A DNA stretch of 25,400 nt from Smittium mucronatum. Its lineage: Eukaryota; Kickxellomycota; Harpellomycetes; Harpellales; Legeriomycetaceae. How positions within the stretch are numbered: position 1 is the stretch's first letter; each line of letters starts with the position of its first letter. The translations under genes and the position numbers were made by a program. Positions 1-10,899 of this stretch are shown here, piece after piece. A model generated the notes under the pieces. The model was given only the letters and a program-made list of their open reading frames with translations. It ran no database searches and was not told where the DNA came from. The DNA lies in NCBI GenBank assembly GCA_001953115.1, contig LSSL01001735.1, forward strand, positions 1 through 25,400, given 5' to 3'.

Positions 1-3000
1 ATTTTTTTATTTCCGATTTATTTACAGATCTTTTAAATACTCATGGATAGGATATTTTATCGTATCTGCTTAAAATGGATATTAATATCGGTATTGATGT
101 CTTGTGTGTTTGTGTAATACATGGGATCGCTAAAAGATATTTATGTAAATCAAACTAAAAATCGGAATCCAAATGTATATGTGGAAGTATTACCATTTTG
201 GTACCAAATTTTAAGAAACAAAAAATTTGAGAAAAAGGACTTAGATAGATTATATAAAGAAAATAACATTCAATAATTTTTTAGCCAATAATCTACTAAA
301 GTTAATAAGTGAGAAAATAAATCGATCGACATCTATTGTTTTTAAAACATGATGGTATCAAATGGAATATAATTGGATCGGTTTATCTTCAAAAAAAATG
401 ATAGATTGAATAATAAACCAAAAAAACCCCGAGAAAAAAATTTTAAGTTTCAATAATCAATTTGCCAATAGCAGGAAAAAATAGTAATGTGATTTGAATG
501 AACCAATAATTCTCAAAGAGAATAGGAAAATTAGGTTAATCAAAAATGTGTCATAAAAAGATAAATAAGGATAAATAGAAGATTATAAAACTCTGCACGA
601 GGCACAGAAAGTAGAGGAGTTCATCGGTAAAATTTAACTCATATTTTTTGTTTCAGGAGTCATCTAATTAATCTAAATAAAACATCAATGAAATAAACCA
701 ACTATTTCTATACACACAGTATTGAAATATCGTTATTCCTCACTAAATTAAAATTTATACAGCTTTCAAATTAAAATTTGAGCCTTTTGGCAACTTTGAA
801 TTTTTAATATTTATATTTTTTATTCTTTTATTTTAAAATATATTTAATAAAAAACAGACAACAAAATAATAAAAAATAGATAAAAGAAAATAAACTCGAA
901 AATACTCTTAAACTTATTATTATCTTCGAAATGACTTTATGGACATTTAAAGGTTCAGAGCTCGTAAATTCTCTCAGATCCTAGTAAATTCTACTGAGTA
1001 GAAAGTTTTTAGAAAGAATGGGTCAGTAGAATGTGAAAAACCTACACATATACTATTAGCTATACATAATAATTTTGTTCGACTTTTTGATGTAACGGCG
1101 AAAATAAAATTCTCTATATCTATAGATAATTATACATCATATGGAAGATTGGAGTCAGAATTTTTCGATTTTTTTTTTTTGCATATTTATTGAAAAAACT
1201 CGGTTTTATTTGAATCAATTTCTTTATATTTTCTTTGTTATTAGTTTTCAGTTGATTAAAATAAATAATTCAAATTAGGTTACCAAAAATTTTCAATTTC
1301 CTATTAAAAATTCTTGAGTCTATCGCAAGATTGATAAATTTCAAATCGAGAGCAGTTATGGTAGTTAACTTTACATTAATAGTTTAATTCTGTCATCGTA
1401 AAATATGCAAAAAAATTTCATAAAATAAAATCGATTTTATTCAGAGTTTATACATATTTAAAAAAAATTTATAACTTTTTATTTACTTTAAAATAAATTT
1501 CCCTAAAAAAAAAGATAAATATTTAAAATTTCTTTTTAAGTTTATTTTTTTGTGTTATTGAGTGCTTCATTCCATATTTATTTCTATTATATTACTAATT
1601 TTGAGCTAATTTTCACTCGAAAATAGAATTTTGTATTTTTAATTAAATTTTTATCTTAAATTTCAGTAATTAAGAATAGTAAAGTTTTAAACAAAAGCGA
1701 AATAAAAATTATTGAAATTATCTGGGTGTGAGAATAAGAAGAAAAATAATCTAAAATTTTCTAAAACTTAGTTTAAATTCATAAAACCAATTTTCCGAAC
1801 TAAAAATCATATTATATTTACAATAAGCCAAAAAATGATAATTATTAATTGCTTTTTTGCAAATATTTGTGAACTTTTTTTAAAAAAATTTACGCTAAAC
1901 TCATAATTTACTTAATTTATTTTTTCGTAAATTTAAATCGGGTTCGAAAAAGTTATAACTAACTGTTTTTTTCAAAACAATTCAATCCCCACAGGATGGG
2001 AGTTTTTGTTTTTATTTTTATTTTTGATTCCATAAAAAAAAAATTATTTTTATACTACTCAAATTTAAATTAGGATAAAATATAATAAATAAATATATTT
2101 AAAATAGAAATAATAATTATGAGTTTATTATTATGAATTTAATTTATTCAATTATATATCAAGAAAAACGGACTAATTTTAAACTATTTACTAAAAAATT
2201 TGATAAATAAATATTATAAACTAGATATAGGTAATTTCATATTTATATTTATATTTATATTATGACTCAAATTCGTTTTATTTTATAATTTTAAAAAAAT
2301 ATCTACATCTATAAATTTTTAAATGCTTTTACTTTAAAAAAATTCACTGATTAAATATATAATTTTTAAATTTGAAAAAGTAATTAATTTAAAAATTAAT
2401 TAACTGGTGGATTTATTGGATTTAATTTAAATCGAAGTTATAAATCATTTAAAATATATTATTAGAATATACAGAATTAAGTGTTTTCTTTTTTGCAAAT
2501 CAATCAATAAATCGATAATACTCAGTAGAAATTTCGATTTTTTTTCTATTACTAGTACATTTATTTCTCAAATAATCATAATTAACATATTTTATAAGTA
2601 GATTTAAAATTTTGTTAAATTCGCTTCAATTTTTGGCTAAAATTAAGAATAAAAAATTAATCAAATCCCCAATATATAATTTAAAATCAATAGATTTTTT
2701 CAAAAAAAATCAAAATCAAAAAACTATAAACACATAATTATCTTTTCTGTCATATCAAAATTTATACATTTTTTAAATATAATTATTTTCATCTTTTCTC
2801 CTATTACTATTTATCGTATACTTTAGATTAAAAAAATGGATTTAATAATGAAAGACTACCATGATAGAGATTATTTAATAAATAATGTTAGAACCGAATT
2901 TAAAAAAATTAAATTAATATAAAAATAAAAAGCTCCAATAAATACATAATTTGTGTAGTTTGAGAAAAGTTTAGAATTTATATAGGAGCGCTAAAAATAA

Positions 3001-4174
3001 TTATCCCTGAATTTAAATTAGGTTTGAAACCAATAAAAATAAACCTCATCTATAATCAATGATATGAAAAACAAAGAAAAGTTCGTATTTATAAAGAATT
3101 AATCTGGAAGCATAATCGTGTTAACTAAAAAGAGGCAGTCTATGTTTACGATATTGGACTTTTGAGTTCAAATCAAAGATCAGCGTTTTCTTATTTTTAT
3201 AAACCATGAGTTGCATCTAGAGAAACTTTAAAGAATATCTAACTAAAATTATCAGAATGTGTTATATCACAAAATTATACAGTGAAATTCAAAAATAAAA
3301 GAATAAAAAATTGTTGATAAGATATCTATACAAGATATTTTAGGCGCCCTTAAAAAAAACATTAATTAGTCACAAAATATAAGAAAAATGAATTATACCA
3401 TGTCTTCCATTTTCTCTCAGAAAATTTTTTTTCAAGCTTACCAGATTAAATCCAAATATATTACTGATAAATTGAACTCATAAAAGAACAATTTTTGTGT
3501 GCATGTTCTACAGTTTTTTGGAATTTCAAGCACAGAAAAAACCTTTTATTCATGCATCATCTTTATTAAATTTAAAGCCGAAGAGTATTATAGTAAGGTG
3601 ATTAGAAAAATTTCATGGATGTTTAGAAGCATAAACTATCGAAAATTTATCATTACCGATATATAAATTACAATTATAAATTCTCAAGAATTTTTTTTTT
3701 CAAAGAGTAAATATATATTATTTTTACGGCATAAAAAAAAACGAAAAATCAAAAATTAATAAGTAAAATATCTAAGGACATGATTATGAGAAATTACAAA
3801 ATTTTGGTACAATTTAATAAATTCTCAAAATAATTCGGTTTATCAATGCGATCTAGGAGAATTTATTTTTTAATTGATAATATACAGGGATTTTTACAAC
3901 TATTTTACTTTTAAGTGATTTATATATAAGGGAAAATTTACAAGTAAGTGGAATTAAAGCAATATGCATCATGGAAAAAAAATTCTAGAGTAGAAGTACC
4001 ACATTCAGTACTAAAAAAGTATCTTGAAATGTCAAAAGTTCATTTAGTAAAAAGTTTTAGAAAGCACCCGCAAAAACATTGAATTAAATATATCTAAATA
4101 TCCGCAAAAGATCCCTCATTAAACCCAAATGATTAAATATAAGTGCGTATGATAATAAAAAGCTCATTTTCTAG
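1..4174. other. AT-rich region without recognisable genes
   Basis: This stretch is dominated by A/T homopolymers and short AT repeats, for example an atttat-type run near 2240-2262. Reading both strands I found no open frame of useful length, no protein motif and no tRNA-like or rRNA-like segment. Some of it, especially after about 3100, may be decayed DNA of the MULE element whose transposase starts to be readable at 4175, but I could not identify a terminal inverted repeat. Confidence 0.6.
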
Positions 4175-5253
4175 GCTCAAAATAGGAAGGATTTATATCA
4201 AAACAATTCGACTAGGATTTATAAGGCTTTTATTCATTCTGATACGTATATTTATTCTTTTGCAACTCAAGACATTAGGAAAAGGGTTGTAGAACTTTAT
4301 ACTAGCGGAGTGAAACGTACTTGGGAAATCAAAAAATATATAATCAATATGGGATTAGATATTGCTAGCAAGAATATATTTAGTATATTGGGCAACTATA
4401 ATAAAAAAATAAAAAAATCTAGGATTACTACATCAGAGCTGTCTGAATTCTCTTCAAAAAACAAATATTTCGATACAATAGAACATTAAAAAGCATATAT
4501 ATGCAGCTACTTTATTTTTCCTGGTAATATTTTATTTCATATTTTTGCTAGATTTTTAAATTGTATAGTAGCTTAAAATAATTTTTGATAAAACGTTTTT
4601 TTAGGTAAAATCGGAGTTTGCTGACATCCAAAAATTTAATATATTACGAAAAAAAATCTGATATGTTGCATATTGACGCAACTTATAAGATTATTGATAT
4701 ATGATAACCAATAATAGTTTTTGTATTTTATGATATCTATGTATCCTTCATCTTGTCTGAAATTGCAGTGGTATCCAATTAATCATGGGCGAGCTACTAT
4801 TGGGTTTTAAATGAATTAAGAAAAGAAGTGTGAAAACACCATGGAAGCTTTAATCCCACGCATGTTATATCCGATTTAGCTCACTCAATAATACGTGATG
4901 TACATGCGTTTGACCCTGTATGTATAAGAATACATTATTGGTGAATTTATTCAGAAACTTTGAGAAGGATATTAAATATGTGCCTAAATAGTTTGCAAAA
5001 AAAATTTTAGATGATGTAAATTTTCTTCAAATTTCAAGTTCAAAAGAAACTTTTGGTGTATTATCCAAAATTTTCACCAAAAAATGTTCAATTTTCAGAA
5101 AACTTAACTTTTTTGTAAGCAATTTTTTCAAAAAACACATAAATTGCAATCAAAATTGTCACGAGGGATCGAATATGTACGGACCTAGCACAAATAATTG
5201 CTTGGTGAGATTCAACATCATCCCGAAGAAAAAGCATTTGAATTGTCGTAAAT
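4175..5253 (+). pseudogene. Decayed MULE-type DNA transposase, first part (interrupted by a retrotransposon)
   Basis: This is the N-terminal and catalytic part of a Mutator-like (MULE) transposase, which would cut and paste DNA with a DDE nuclease. An ATG-less frame is open for 104 codons (4175-4489) and reads like a MULE N-terminal region (RKRVVELYTSGVKRTWEIKK). Further on the catalytic core is readable in pieces. HIDATYK gives the first Asp at 4675-4677, THVISDLAHS gives the second Asp at 4873-4875, and HEGSN followed by GPSTNN gives the Glu at 5163-5165. Stops (4487, the TGA/TAA pair just after the first Asp, one near 4780, one near 4830) and at least one frameshift after the first Asp show it is dead. 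A possible old intron lies between 4490 and 4605. The frame is cut at 5253 by the Ty3/Gypsy LTR and continues at 10900. Family assignment rests on motif order, without a database search. Confidence 0.75.
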
Positions 5254-5529
5254 AAAATTATGTTTGAATTGGTGTTAAATTTTATTGATTCTTTTATTCA
5301 AAACTGAAAAGATCCCTCTTTTTTTTGAGGGAAAAGGTAACCTTTTTATACTTGACTAAACTTATACTTATAAAATAATATCGATACTAATATTCTTAAA
5401 AACAACCATGTACAGCAAGAACTCGAATAGCCATACCATTATTCTTATTACAATGGTTAGTCATACCATTGTTTGAAGTATAATGGTTATGTCTGATAGA
5501 TTGTCAGCTAAATGCATTGTTGCATTTCA
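5254..5529 (-). repeat. 3' LTR of the Ty3/Gypsy element
   Basis: 276 bp that align without gaps to 10620-10895 with 10 substitutions (about 96% identity). On the element strand it starts with TGAAAT directly after a purine-rich tract. The outer end is an AATTTT-type sequence instead of the usual CA. The stop of the integrase frame falls inside this LTR at 5508. Confidence 0.93.
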
Positions 5530-6626
5530 CTCTCCCCTTTCTCGGATTGAGGCGCGATTACTCGGGGAACAAATTTCACCAGCCGCGATACGTGACAGGT
5601 TTGAAGGGCCCCTAATTCGGATTCCAGCGAATATATTCCGTGTGCGTGAACGGTAAGTACTTTATACGGACCCTCGTATCGAGGCGCAGTTTTCGCAAGA
5701 GGGGTTCTTTTCAGAATTCTGCCATTGAGAACCATGACCATACTTCCCACTTCAAATCGGGGTAAGACCGTTGCTGATTTTCCTAATCGCATGGAATCTG
5801 TACTGGCCCCAGGTATAGTTTTTATTTCCATCTCCCTTATCTCCATATTGTTGTTTTGAGTATTTATATCCCATATGATTGGGATTCTGGATTTGACACC
5901 ATACATTAAATAGAACATAGAGTAACCGGTCCTTGATGAAACCCTCATCCGGATCCCACCGATAACCTCGGGAAGCCTTAAAACCCATTCACTATAGTCT
6001 TCGTCGCACGCCTTGGCTAACGCATAGCGAATTGTATAATTCATCCTTTCCACTGCCCCCATCCACTCGGGTTGGTAAGGTACGTTGTAAGATACTTTTA
6101 TTTTCATTGTTTTGCAAAATTTCTGTATCAGATTATATTTGAACCCGCCACCATTGTCACAAGATATTGTACCGGGTTGTCCAATTGTGGATACGAGCTC
6201 TTTGACGCATTGAGGGGTGGTAAACGCCGTATGGTCCGGCACCGCCCAGGCCCAAGGGTACCCCGACAAACGCTCAATGCATACTAAAATACTCCTCTTC
6301 CCGGATTTTGATTCGGGAAATGATACCAGATGACCCATTTGCACAGAGGTAAATATACCGGAAATATTGGACTTGCCGTCAAAAAGGTATCGTGGTCGTC
6401 GTAATAGGTACTTTTGACACGGCACACAGGACTGGATATAGTGCTTGACTTCCGTATGAAGCCTCGGACGCCAGTATCTACCTTTTAAATATTCGTACAC
6501 CGTATCGAATGAAAAGTGACAGTGTGCGTCATGGAGCGTACCTAATATCTCATGCAATTCTTGAACCTTTTTAATTACCTTTTTTAGCCCTATTTTTGTT
6601 TTAATAAATAAATTTCCGTTAACCAA
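5508..6626 (-). pseudogene. Integrase of the Ty3/Gypsy element, first catalytic Asp changed
   Basis: Integrase would insert the cDNA into the genome. The 372-residue open segment begins with an HHCC zinc-binding module (LHDAHCHFS ... CVPC, residues about 30-70) followed by the DDE core. In the core the first block, normally D-x-x-G-P-F-P, reads MGHLVSFPES, so the Asp position is Gly. The second Asp is present in SCDNGGGF (about residue 155) and the Glu in GAVERMN (about residue 192). A GPY/F-type module (YEGPYKVLTVH) follows near residue 320, and the frame ends within the 3' LTR. No chromodomain is seen. The ATG at 6626 is not a natural start; the frame once continued from RNase H. Confidence 0.9.
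5530..5546 (-). promoter_or_regulatory. Polypurine tract of the retrotransposon
   Basis: On the element strand this reads TCCGAGAAAGGGGAGAG, immediately followed by TGAAAT, the start of the 3' LTR. A purine run abutting the 3' LTR is the expected primer for plus-strand DNA synthesis. The integrase frame reads through it, which is common in compact elements. Confidence 0.75.
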
Positions 6627-8061
6627 CTGGAAGTTTCTGCCTGTTGGTGAACTTTAGGGTTCCCATCTGTGTCATTTCCATCGAGGAATGTGAATATCTG
6701 GTCCCAAGAAACGTCATTTTTCTCTTGTGGCTCTTCCTCAACAATTAATCCTACATAAGCTGGTCTGGAGAGAAAATCTGCTACTTTGTTACCCTTCCCA
6801 GCTCTATGGCGAAGAATAAAATCGTACTCTGATAAGAAAATTATCCATCTAGCAACCCTCCCAGTAGGCTCAAGGCTATTATACAGTCTTGAAACCGCAC
6901 TGTTGTCTGTGTATACTGTGTATACTGTGAAAAATGTATTCCACAGGTAACATCGATAATTTTTAATTGCCATTATCAGAGAAAGACATTCTTTATCGTA
7001 TGCTGAATAGTTTCTCTTTGAATCCCCTAATTTTTTTGAGTAATAGGAAATTGGCTCGAGCTCACCATTATCATTTTCCTTTTCAAGGAGGGCACCCACC
7101 GAAAATGACGACGCATCGGTTGACAAAACGAATTTCTTTCCAAAGTTCAGCCGGGTCAATCTGGGGGCCCCTAAAAGGATTCCTGATATCTCTTCAAACG
7201 CTAGCCGAAATTTTTCACTCCATTCGAACCGTGAGTTCTTTTTTACTAGGTCTTGTATCGGCTGTATTTTCTCCGTGAAACCCGGCACAAACCTTCGAAA
7301 ATATGAGAACAGTCCGATCAAGCTTCTGACCCCGGATAAATTTTTGGGTTCTTTCAAGCCATGATGCGCATTAAATTTAGATGGGTCCGGACGAATCTTA
7401 TTTCTATCAATGATAAATCCTAGGTATTTGAATTCAAACGCTCCAAACGAACATTTTCCAAGTTTTAGTTTTATGTCGTTTGTTTTTAATAGATCAAAAA
7501 TTATTTTTAGATGAATTATGTGTTCCTCTAATGAGTTAGAGTATATAGCGATATCATCTAAATATACTGTAACAAAATCATATAAGTAATTAACTAATAA
7601 TTTATCCATTACACGTGAAAAGTGCACAGGTGCATTAGTTAACCCAAAAGGCATCCTGTTAAATTCATAAACCCCGTAGGGGGGGATAAAAGCGGTATAT
7701 TTCTTGGATTGACTGGCTAAATTACATTGCCAATACCCGGAGAAGCAATCTAGAGTGGTGTAGTATTTTTTTGTTTTCCAAGGAGTCGAGAAACTCATCC
7801 ACTCTTGGAAGCGGGAAATGATCCCTGTCTGTTATTGAATTGACTTTCCGGTAGTCGATATAAAATCAGTAGTCTCCATTCAATTTCTTTACCAGTTGGA
7901 TAAGTGAAACCCAATCGGAGTCAGAGTTTTGTATTATCCCATGTTTAAGCATTACGTCTATTTCCATTTTTATTATTTGCTTTTCTTAAGGGGAATATAG
8001 ACGTAATCTGGAGCTTACGGGCTTTTCTTCTTGTTTTATACTAAGGGTATACTCCGAGTTT
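6590..8061 (-). pseudogene. Reverse transcriptase and RNase H of the Ty3/Gypsy element
   Basis: This region copies RNA to DNA and degrades the RNA strand. The RT N-terminal part lies at about 8061-7773 (MEIDVMLKHGIIQNSDSDW, FYIDYRKVNSITDRDHFPLP), interrupted by TAA at 7986-7988 and TGA at 7866-7868. A run of seven T on the + strand (7766-7772) shifts the frame by one base, and the RT then reads on from TTLDCFSGYW through MPFGLTNAP, the catalytic YLDD box (VYLDDIAIYS) and FKYLGFIID. RNase H follows with STDASSFSVGALL, YDKECLSLIMAI, a TDNSAV block and GKGNKVADFLSRP. A 9-bp tandem duplication (6911-6928) adds Val-Tyr-Thr before TDN. The frame stops at 6590 and a frameshift near 6600-6626 leads into the integrase. 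Confidence 0.9.
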
Positions 8062-8430
8062 TTAATTCCGTAAATCCTCCAGAATCGTTGCAAATACTCC
8101 CAAAAACTCATTCAAGGTATCTTTTATTTTCTCCTTTTCTTCTTTTTCCAAATTTGAATTTATCCTTTCTTTTAGCTCATTTTTGAAAATATATTCGGCT
8201 TCCTTTTCCACAAACAGAGGATCCATATAAGCTGATTCGCTAAGTTCCGACTCTATTGACGCATACAGAGGGGGTAAGCTCATTTCCAATTGGCTATCTT
8301 CAAGTTCCAAATTATCCGCGAATTCCTCAGACAGCATGTCTTTGCTGTATAACTGGTAAAAGTGTTTTCGTTCTAATATATTAATCGAAAAAATTTCATT
8401 TTCGTAATTTATTCTTGATTTTAACCGCAT
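8062..8430 (-). pseudogene. Linker between protease and reverse transcriptase of the Gag-Pol polyprotein
   Basis: 122 codons in the same frame as gag and protease, rich in Glu, Lys and Leu (KERINSNLEKEEKEKIKDTL), ending FATILEDLRN then TAA. In Ty3/Gypsy polyproteins a variable acidic/basic spacer ends with a block like this just before the RT N-terminus. After the TAA the RT reading continues in another frame (IKNSEYTLSIKQEEKPV, about 8050-8005), so a single-base indel near 8060 separates them. It has no function of its own. Confidence 0.6.
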
Positions 8431-8931
8431 TCACGCATCAAGCCCCAACAAAATTGGGACGGCGCACTCTTGTAACACCACGAAAAGGATTAATACGATT
8501 ATTCCATCCTCAAATTCCACCGGCATCTCAACTCCTCTGCGAATCTCTACAACTTTTCCACTGACAGGTTTGATTCTGATAGGGGATTTCAACTTGGTGG
8601 TATTTATTTTTAATATTTTTATCAGATGAGAACTGACAATAGAGTATGCCGCTCCTGGGTCCAAAAATAATGTAATTGGCTGTTTATTAATGTATGTAGC
8701 CAGATAGGAGAGAGGATCTGTATCCTCGTCCTCTTCCTCATCTTCCTCCTCAAATTCAGATACCGAATCTAGATCCGAGTTAGATTCCTGGTTTTCGGCG
8801 TAGAGTATGCTCTTCTCTTTTGCTCTTTCGAATGCATGTAAGCTTTTAATAAACTCTTTTATCAATTTGGGTTTCAGACAGAATACCTCTTTTATCGATA
8901 TAGGGGCTTGTGCGTTGAAAACTCTCGTTGT
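8431..8931 (-). pseudogene. Retrotransposon aspartic protease region
   Basis: This continues in the gag frame after the TAG at 8932. An acidic stretch of Glu/Asp (about 8770-8710) precedes the retropepsin motif TLFLDPGAAYSIVSSHLI near 8680-8625. Further on ILLGLDA resembles the second conserved block (hydrophobic-hydrophobic-G) of retropepsins. The active-site triplet is D-P-G in place of the usual D-S/T-G; from memory D-P-G also occurs in other Gypsy elements, so it may not be a defect. The frame ends at TGA 8431-8433, directly followed by an ATG in frame. The TGA could derive from CGA. Confidence 0.8.
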
Positions 8932-9945
8932 CTATTCGGTGTTAGGGATGTGTCTTCCTGATGCAGCACGTTTCTTTCTCTGCTTAGCTCCGTTACCAAG
9001 ACGCGGTAGGTTTACTATTTTCGTCATTTTCGAATTATCCCTCTCTGGGCGCTCATTAAGTAAATTTTCCCGTCGGGGCCTTTTTGAGCTTGAACCACCG
9101 AAAGCTACTTTTTCATCTTTATTTTTATGTATTGCCAACATAATTTTTTTATTATCAAGCGGATTAGTCGCAGTTTCGCCACTTCCGGGAAGGGATTTAC
9201 ATACCCTACTAGTATGTCCTTTTTTTTTACAAGTGTAACAAGTTACTTGGCTGTAATCCCTCTTTGGTACTTCCTGTTGGGTCAAAAAAGCCATCTGTTT
9301 CATGTCCTTGGTGAGCTGGTCAATGGAATTCTGTATTTTCCGTCTTTCTATCTCAGAAATTGATTCTGATTTTTTTGTAGGGGTCGCTAGCTCTACCGGC
9401 TAGGCCTGCTCCTTGATGTCCATAACTTTAGACGTAACTTTCATGAGCTTCACAAGATCCGATTTTTCATCGAGTTTCGAGTAGCTCCACCACAAGTCCT
9501 TGTCTATATGGAGCAACAGGTCGGAATATATCTTTTTGATCAAACCATCTGTTTTCATGTCGGAGGGTATGGTACTAACATACTTCCTAAATCTGTTGTT
9601 ATAAGCTTCTATATCCTCTTCCTCTTGCTTATTGAGTTTAAGAAGAGCGAATATGTTCCCTTTTTGGTCCGTTTTTTTTACAAATTTAGTTTTAAGTTTA
9701 TCCAACCAGTCTTTAAGTGTCCACTCTGTAGTGTCCGAGATAGCTTCCATGTCGTTTTGCCACTCTGCAGCCAAACCCTCAGTCCAAAGTCTGAAAATTT
9801 CTATGGCCTTCTCGCCATCAATAGAATTGAGCGATACAGCGGTACTGAACCTGTTGATCCAAATGTCGATAATTTTGACATCGGCTTCGGATCCGCTAAA
9901 CTTTTTCGGAAAAAGATCTGTATTTATCCTTGCGTTTTGTGACAT
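8932..9945 (-). pseudogene. Retrotransposon Gag (capsid plus zinc-knuckle nucleocapsid), stop-interrupted
   Basis: Gag packages the element RNA. The frame starts with ATG at 9945 (MSQNARINTDLFPKKFSGSE) and reads through a retrotransposon capsid-type region (W-I-N-R-F, LAAEWQND, EEEDIEAYNNRFRKYV) to an in-frame TAG at 9400-9402. It then continues in the same frame through a basic linker to a CCHC zinc knuckle, CYTCKKKGHTSRVC (C-x2-C-x4-H-x4-C, near 9240-9200), and an Arg/Lys-rich tail ending at TAG 8932-8934. The TAG after KEQA could come from CAG by a C-to-T change. A second copy of the start of this gene lies at 10172-10550, almost certainly the same DNA assembled twice. Confidence 0.88.
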
Positions 9946-10034
9946 CTTAGTTACTGTTTTCCTTGTTAGTTAAATTTCTTTCTGTTTTATTTGCCTGAGA
10001 CTCTTAATATCAATAAAATTATTTTTGAATTGGT

Positions 10035-10171
10035 NNNNNNNNNNNNNNNNNNNNNNNNNNNNNNNNNNNNNNNNNNNNNNNNNNNNNNNNNNNNNNNNNN
10101 NNNNNNNNNNNNNNNNNNNNNNNNNNNNNNNNNNNNNNNNNNNNNNNNNNNNNNNNNNNNNNNNNNNNNNN
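10035..10171. other. Assembly gap (137 N)
   Basis: A run of 137 N. The 468 bp before it (9567-10034) are identical to the 468 bp after it (10172-10639). The 5' LTR is about 276 bp, so a genuine tandem copy would need more than 137 bp of missing DNA here. The gap size is probably a scaffolder estimate and the true structure probably a simple contig overlap. Confidence 0.95.
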
Positions 10172-10550
10172 GTATGGTACTAACATACTTCCTAAATCTG
10201 TTGTTATAAGCTTCTATATCCTCTTCCTCTTGCTTATTGAGTTTAAGAAGAGCGAATATGTTCCCTTTTTGGTCCGTTTTTTTTACAAATTTAGTTTTAA
10301 GTTTATCCAACCAGTCTTTAAGTGTCCACTCTGTAGTGTCCGAGATAGCTTCCATGTCGTTTTGCCACTCTGCAGCCAAACCCTCAGTCCAAAGTCTGAA
10401 AATTTCTATGGCCTTCTCGCCATCAATAGAATTGAGCGATACAGCGGTACTGAACCTGTTGATCCAAATGTCGATAATTTTGACATCGGCTTCGGATCCG
10501 CTAAACTTTTTCGGAAAAAGATCTGTATTTATCCTTGCGTTTTGTGACAT
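10172..10550 (-). pseudogene. Duplicate start of gag next to the gap (probable assembly artefact)
   Basis: Identical to the first part of gag at 9567-9945: same ATG context, same residues up to RFRKYVST, then the N run. It lies directly inside the 5' LTR, where the start of gag is expected. Of the two copies this one has the correct LTR neighbour and the 9400-9945 copy has the correct downstream neighbour. Collapsing the two gives one normal element. Confidence 0.85.
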
Positions 10551-10619
10551 CTTAGTTACTGTTTTCCTTGTTAGTTAAATTTCTTTCTGTTTTATTTGCC
10601 TGAGACTCTTAATATCAAT

Positions 10620-10895
10620 AAAATTATTTTTGAATTGGTATTAAATTTTATTGATTCTTTTATTCAAAACTGAAAAGATCCCTCTTTCTTTTGAGGGAAA
10701 AGATAACCTTTTTATACTTGAATAAACTTATACTTATAAAATAATATCGATACTAATATTCTTAAAAACAACCATGTACAGCAAGAACTCGAATAGCCAT
10801 ACCATTATTCTTAGTACAATGGTTAGTCATGCCATTGTTTGAAGTACAATGGTTAAGTCTGATAGATTGTCAGCTAAATGCATTGTTGAATTTCA
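10620..10895 (-). repeat. 5' LTR of the Ty3/Gypsy element
   Basis: Gap-free match to 5254-5529 with 10 substitutions. It would carry the promoter and the start of the transcript. Just inside it, towards gag, the 69-nt leader (10619 to 10551) shows no TGG-initiated tRNA primer-binding site, so the priming mechanism is unclear. The LTR probably extends to 10899, where the GTAAAT duplication begins. Confidence 0.93.
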
Positions 10896-10899
10896 CTGA

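Larger units (their letters stand above)
5254..10899 (-). mobile_element. Ty3/Gypsy LTR retrotransposon, degenerate, inserted in a MULE transposase
   Basis: Reading on the - strand the element runs 5' LTR (10899 to 10620), gag, protease, reverse transcriptase, RNase H, integrase, polypurine tract, 3' LTR (about 5531 to 5254). RT/RH before integrase is the Ty3/Gypsy order. Gag and protease share one frame, so the ancestor probably encoded a single Gag-Pol polyprotein, as in the Tf1-like group. GTAAAT lies at 5248-5253 and 10900-10905 and probably is the target-site duplication, though two bases before the right copy (GA, 10898-10899) do not match the LTR's inner edge. Five in-frame stops and three frameshifts make it non-autonomous. 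The apparent length includes a 605-bp assembly duplication around a run of N, so the true length is probably near 5.04 kb. No chromodomain is visible after the integrase. Confidence 0.93.

Noticed and set aside
2240..2262. A short periodic AT repeat, considered as a possible CRISPR-like or satellite array.
   Set aside because: Units are 6 bp without spacers and very few in number; ordinary low-complexity DNA.
10172..10550. A second, independent gag gene or a tandem retrotransposon.
   Set aside because: The 468-bp identity on both sides of the N run and the lack of room for an LTR make contig overlap the simpler explanation.
9508..10578. Long + strand frames opposite gag (144, 113 and 105 codons).
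   Set aside because: They are antisense shadows of gag, repeated identically in the assembly duplicate, with no motif of their own.
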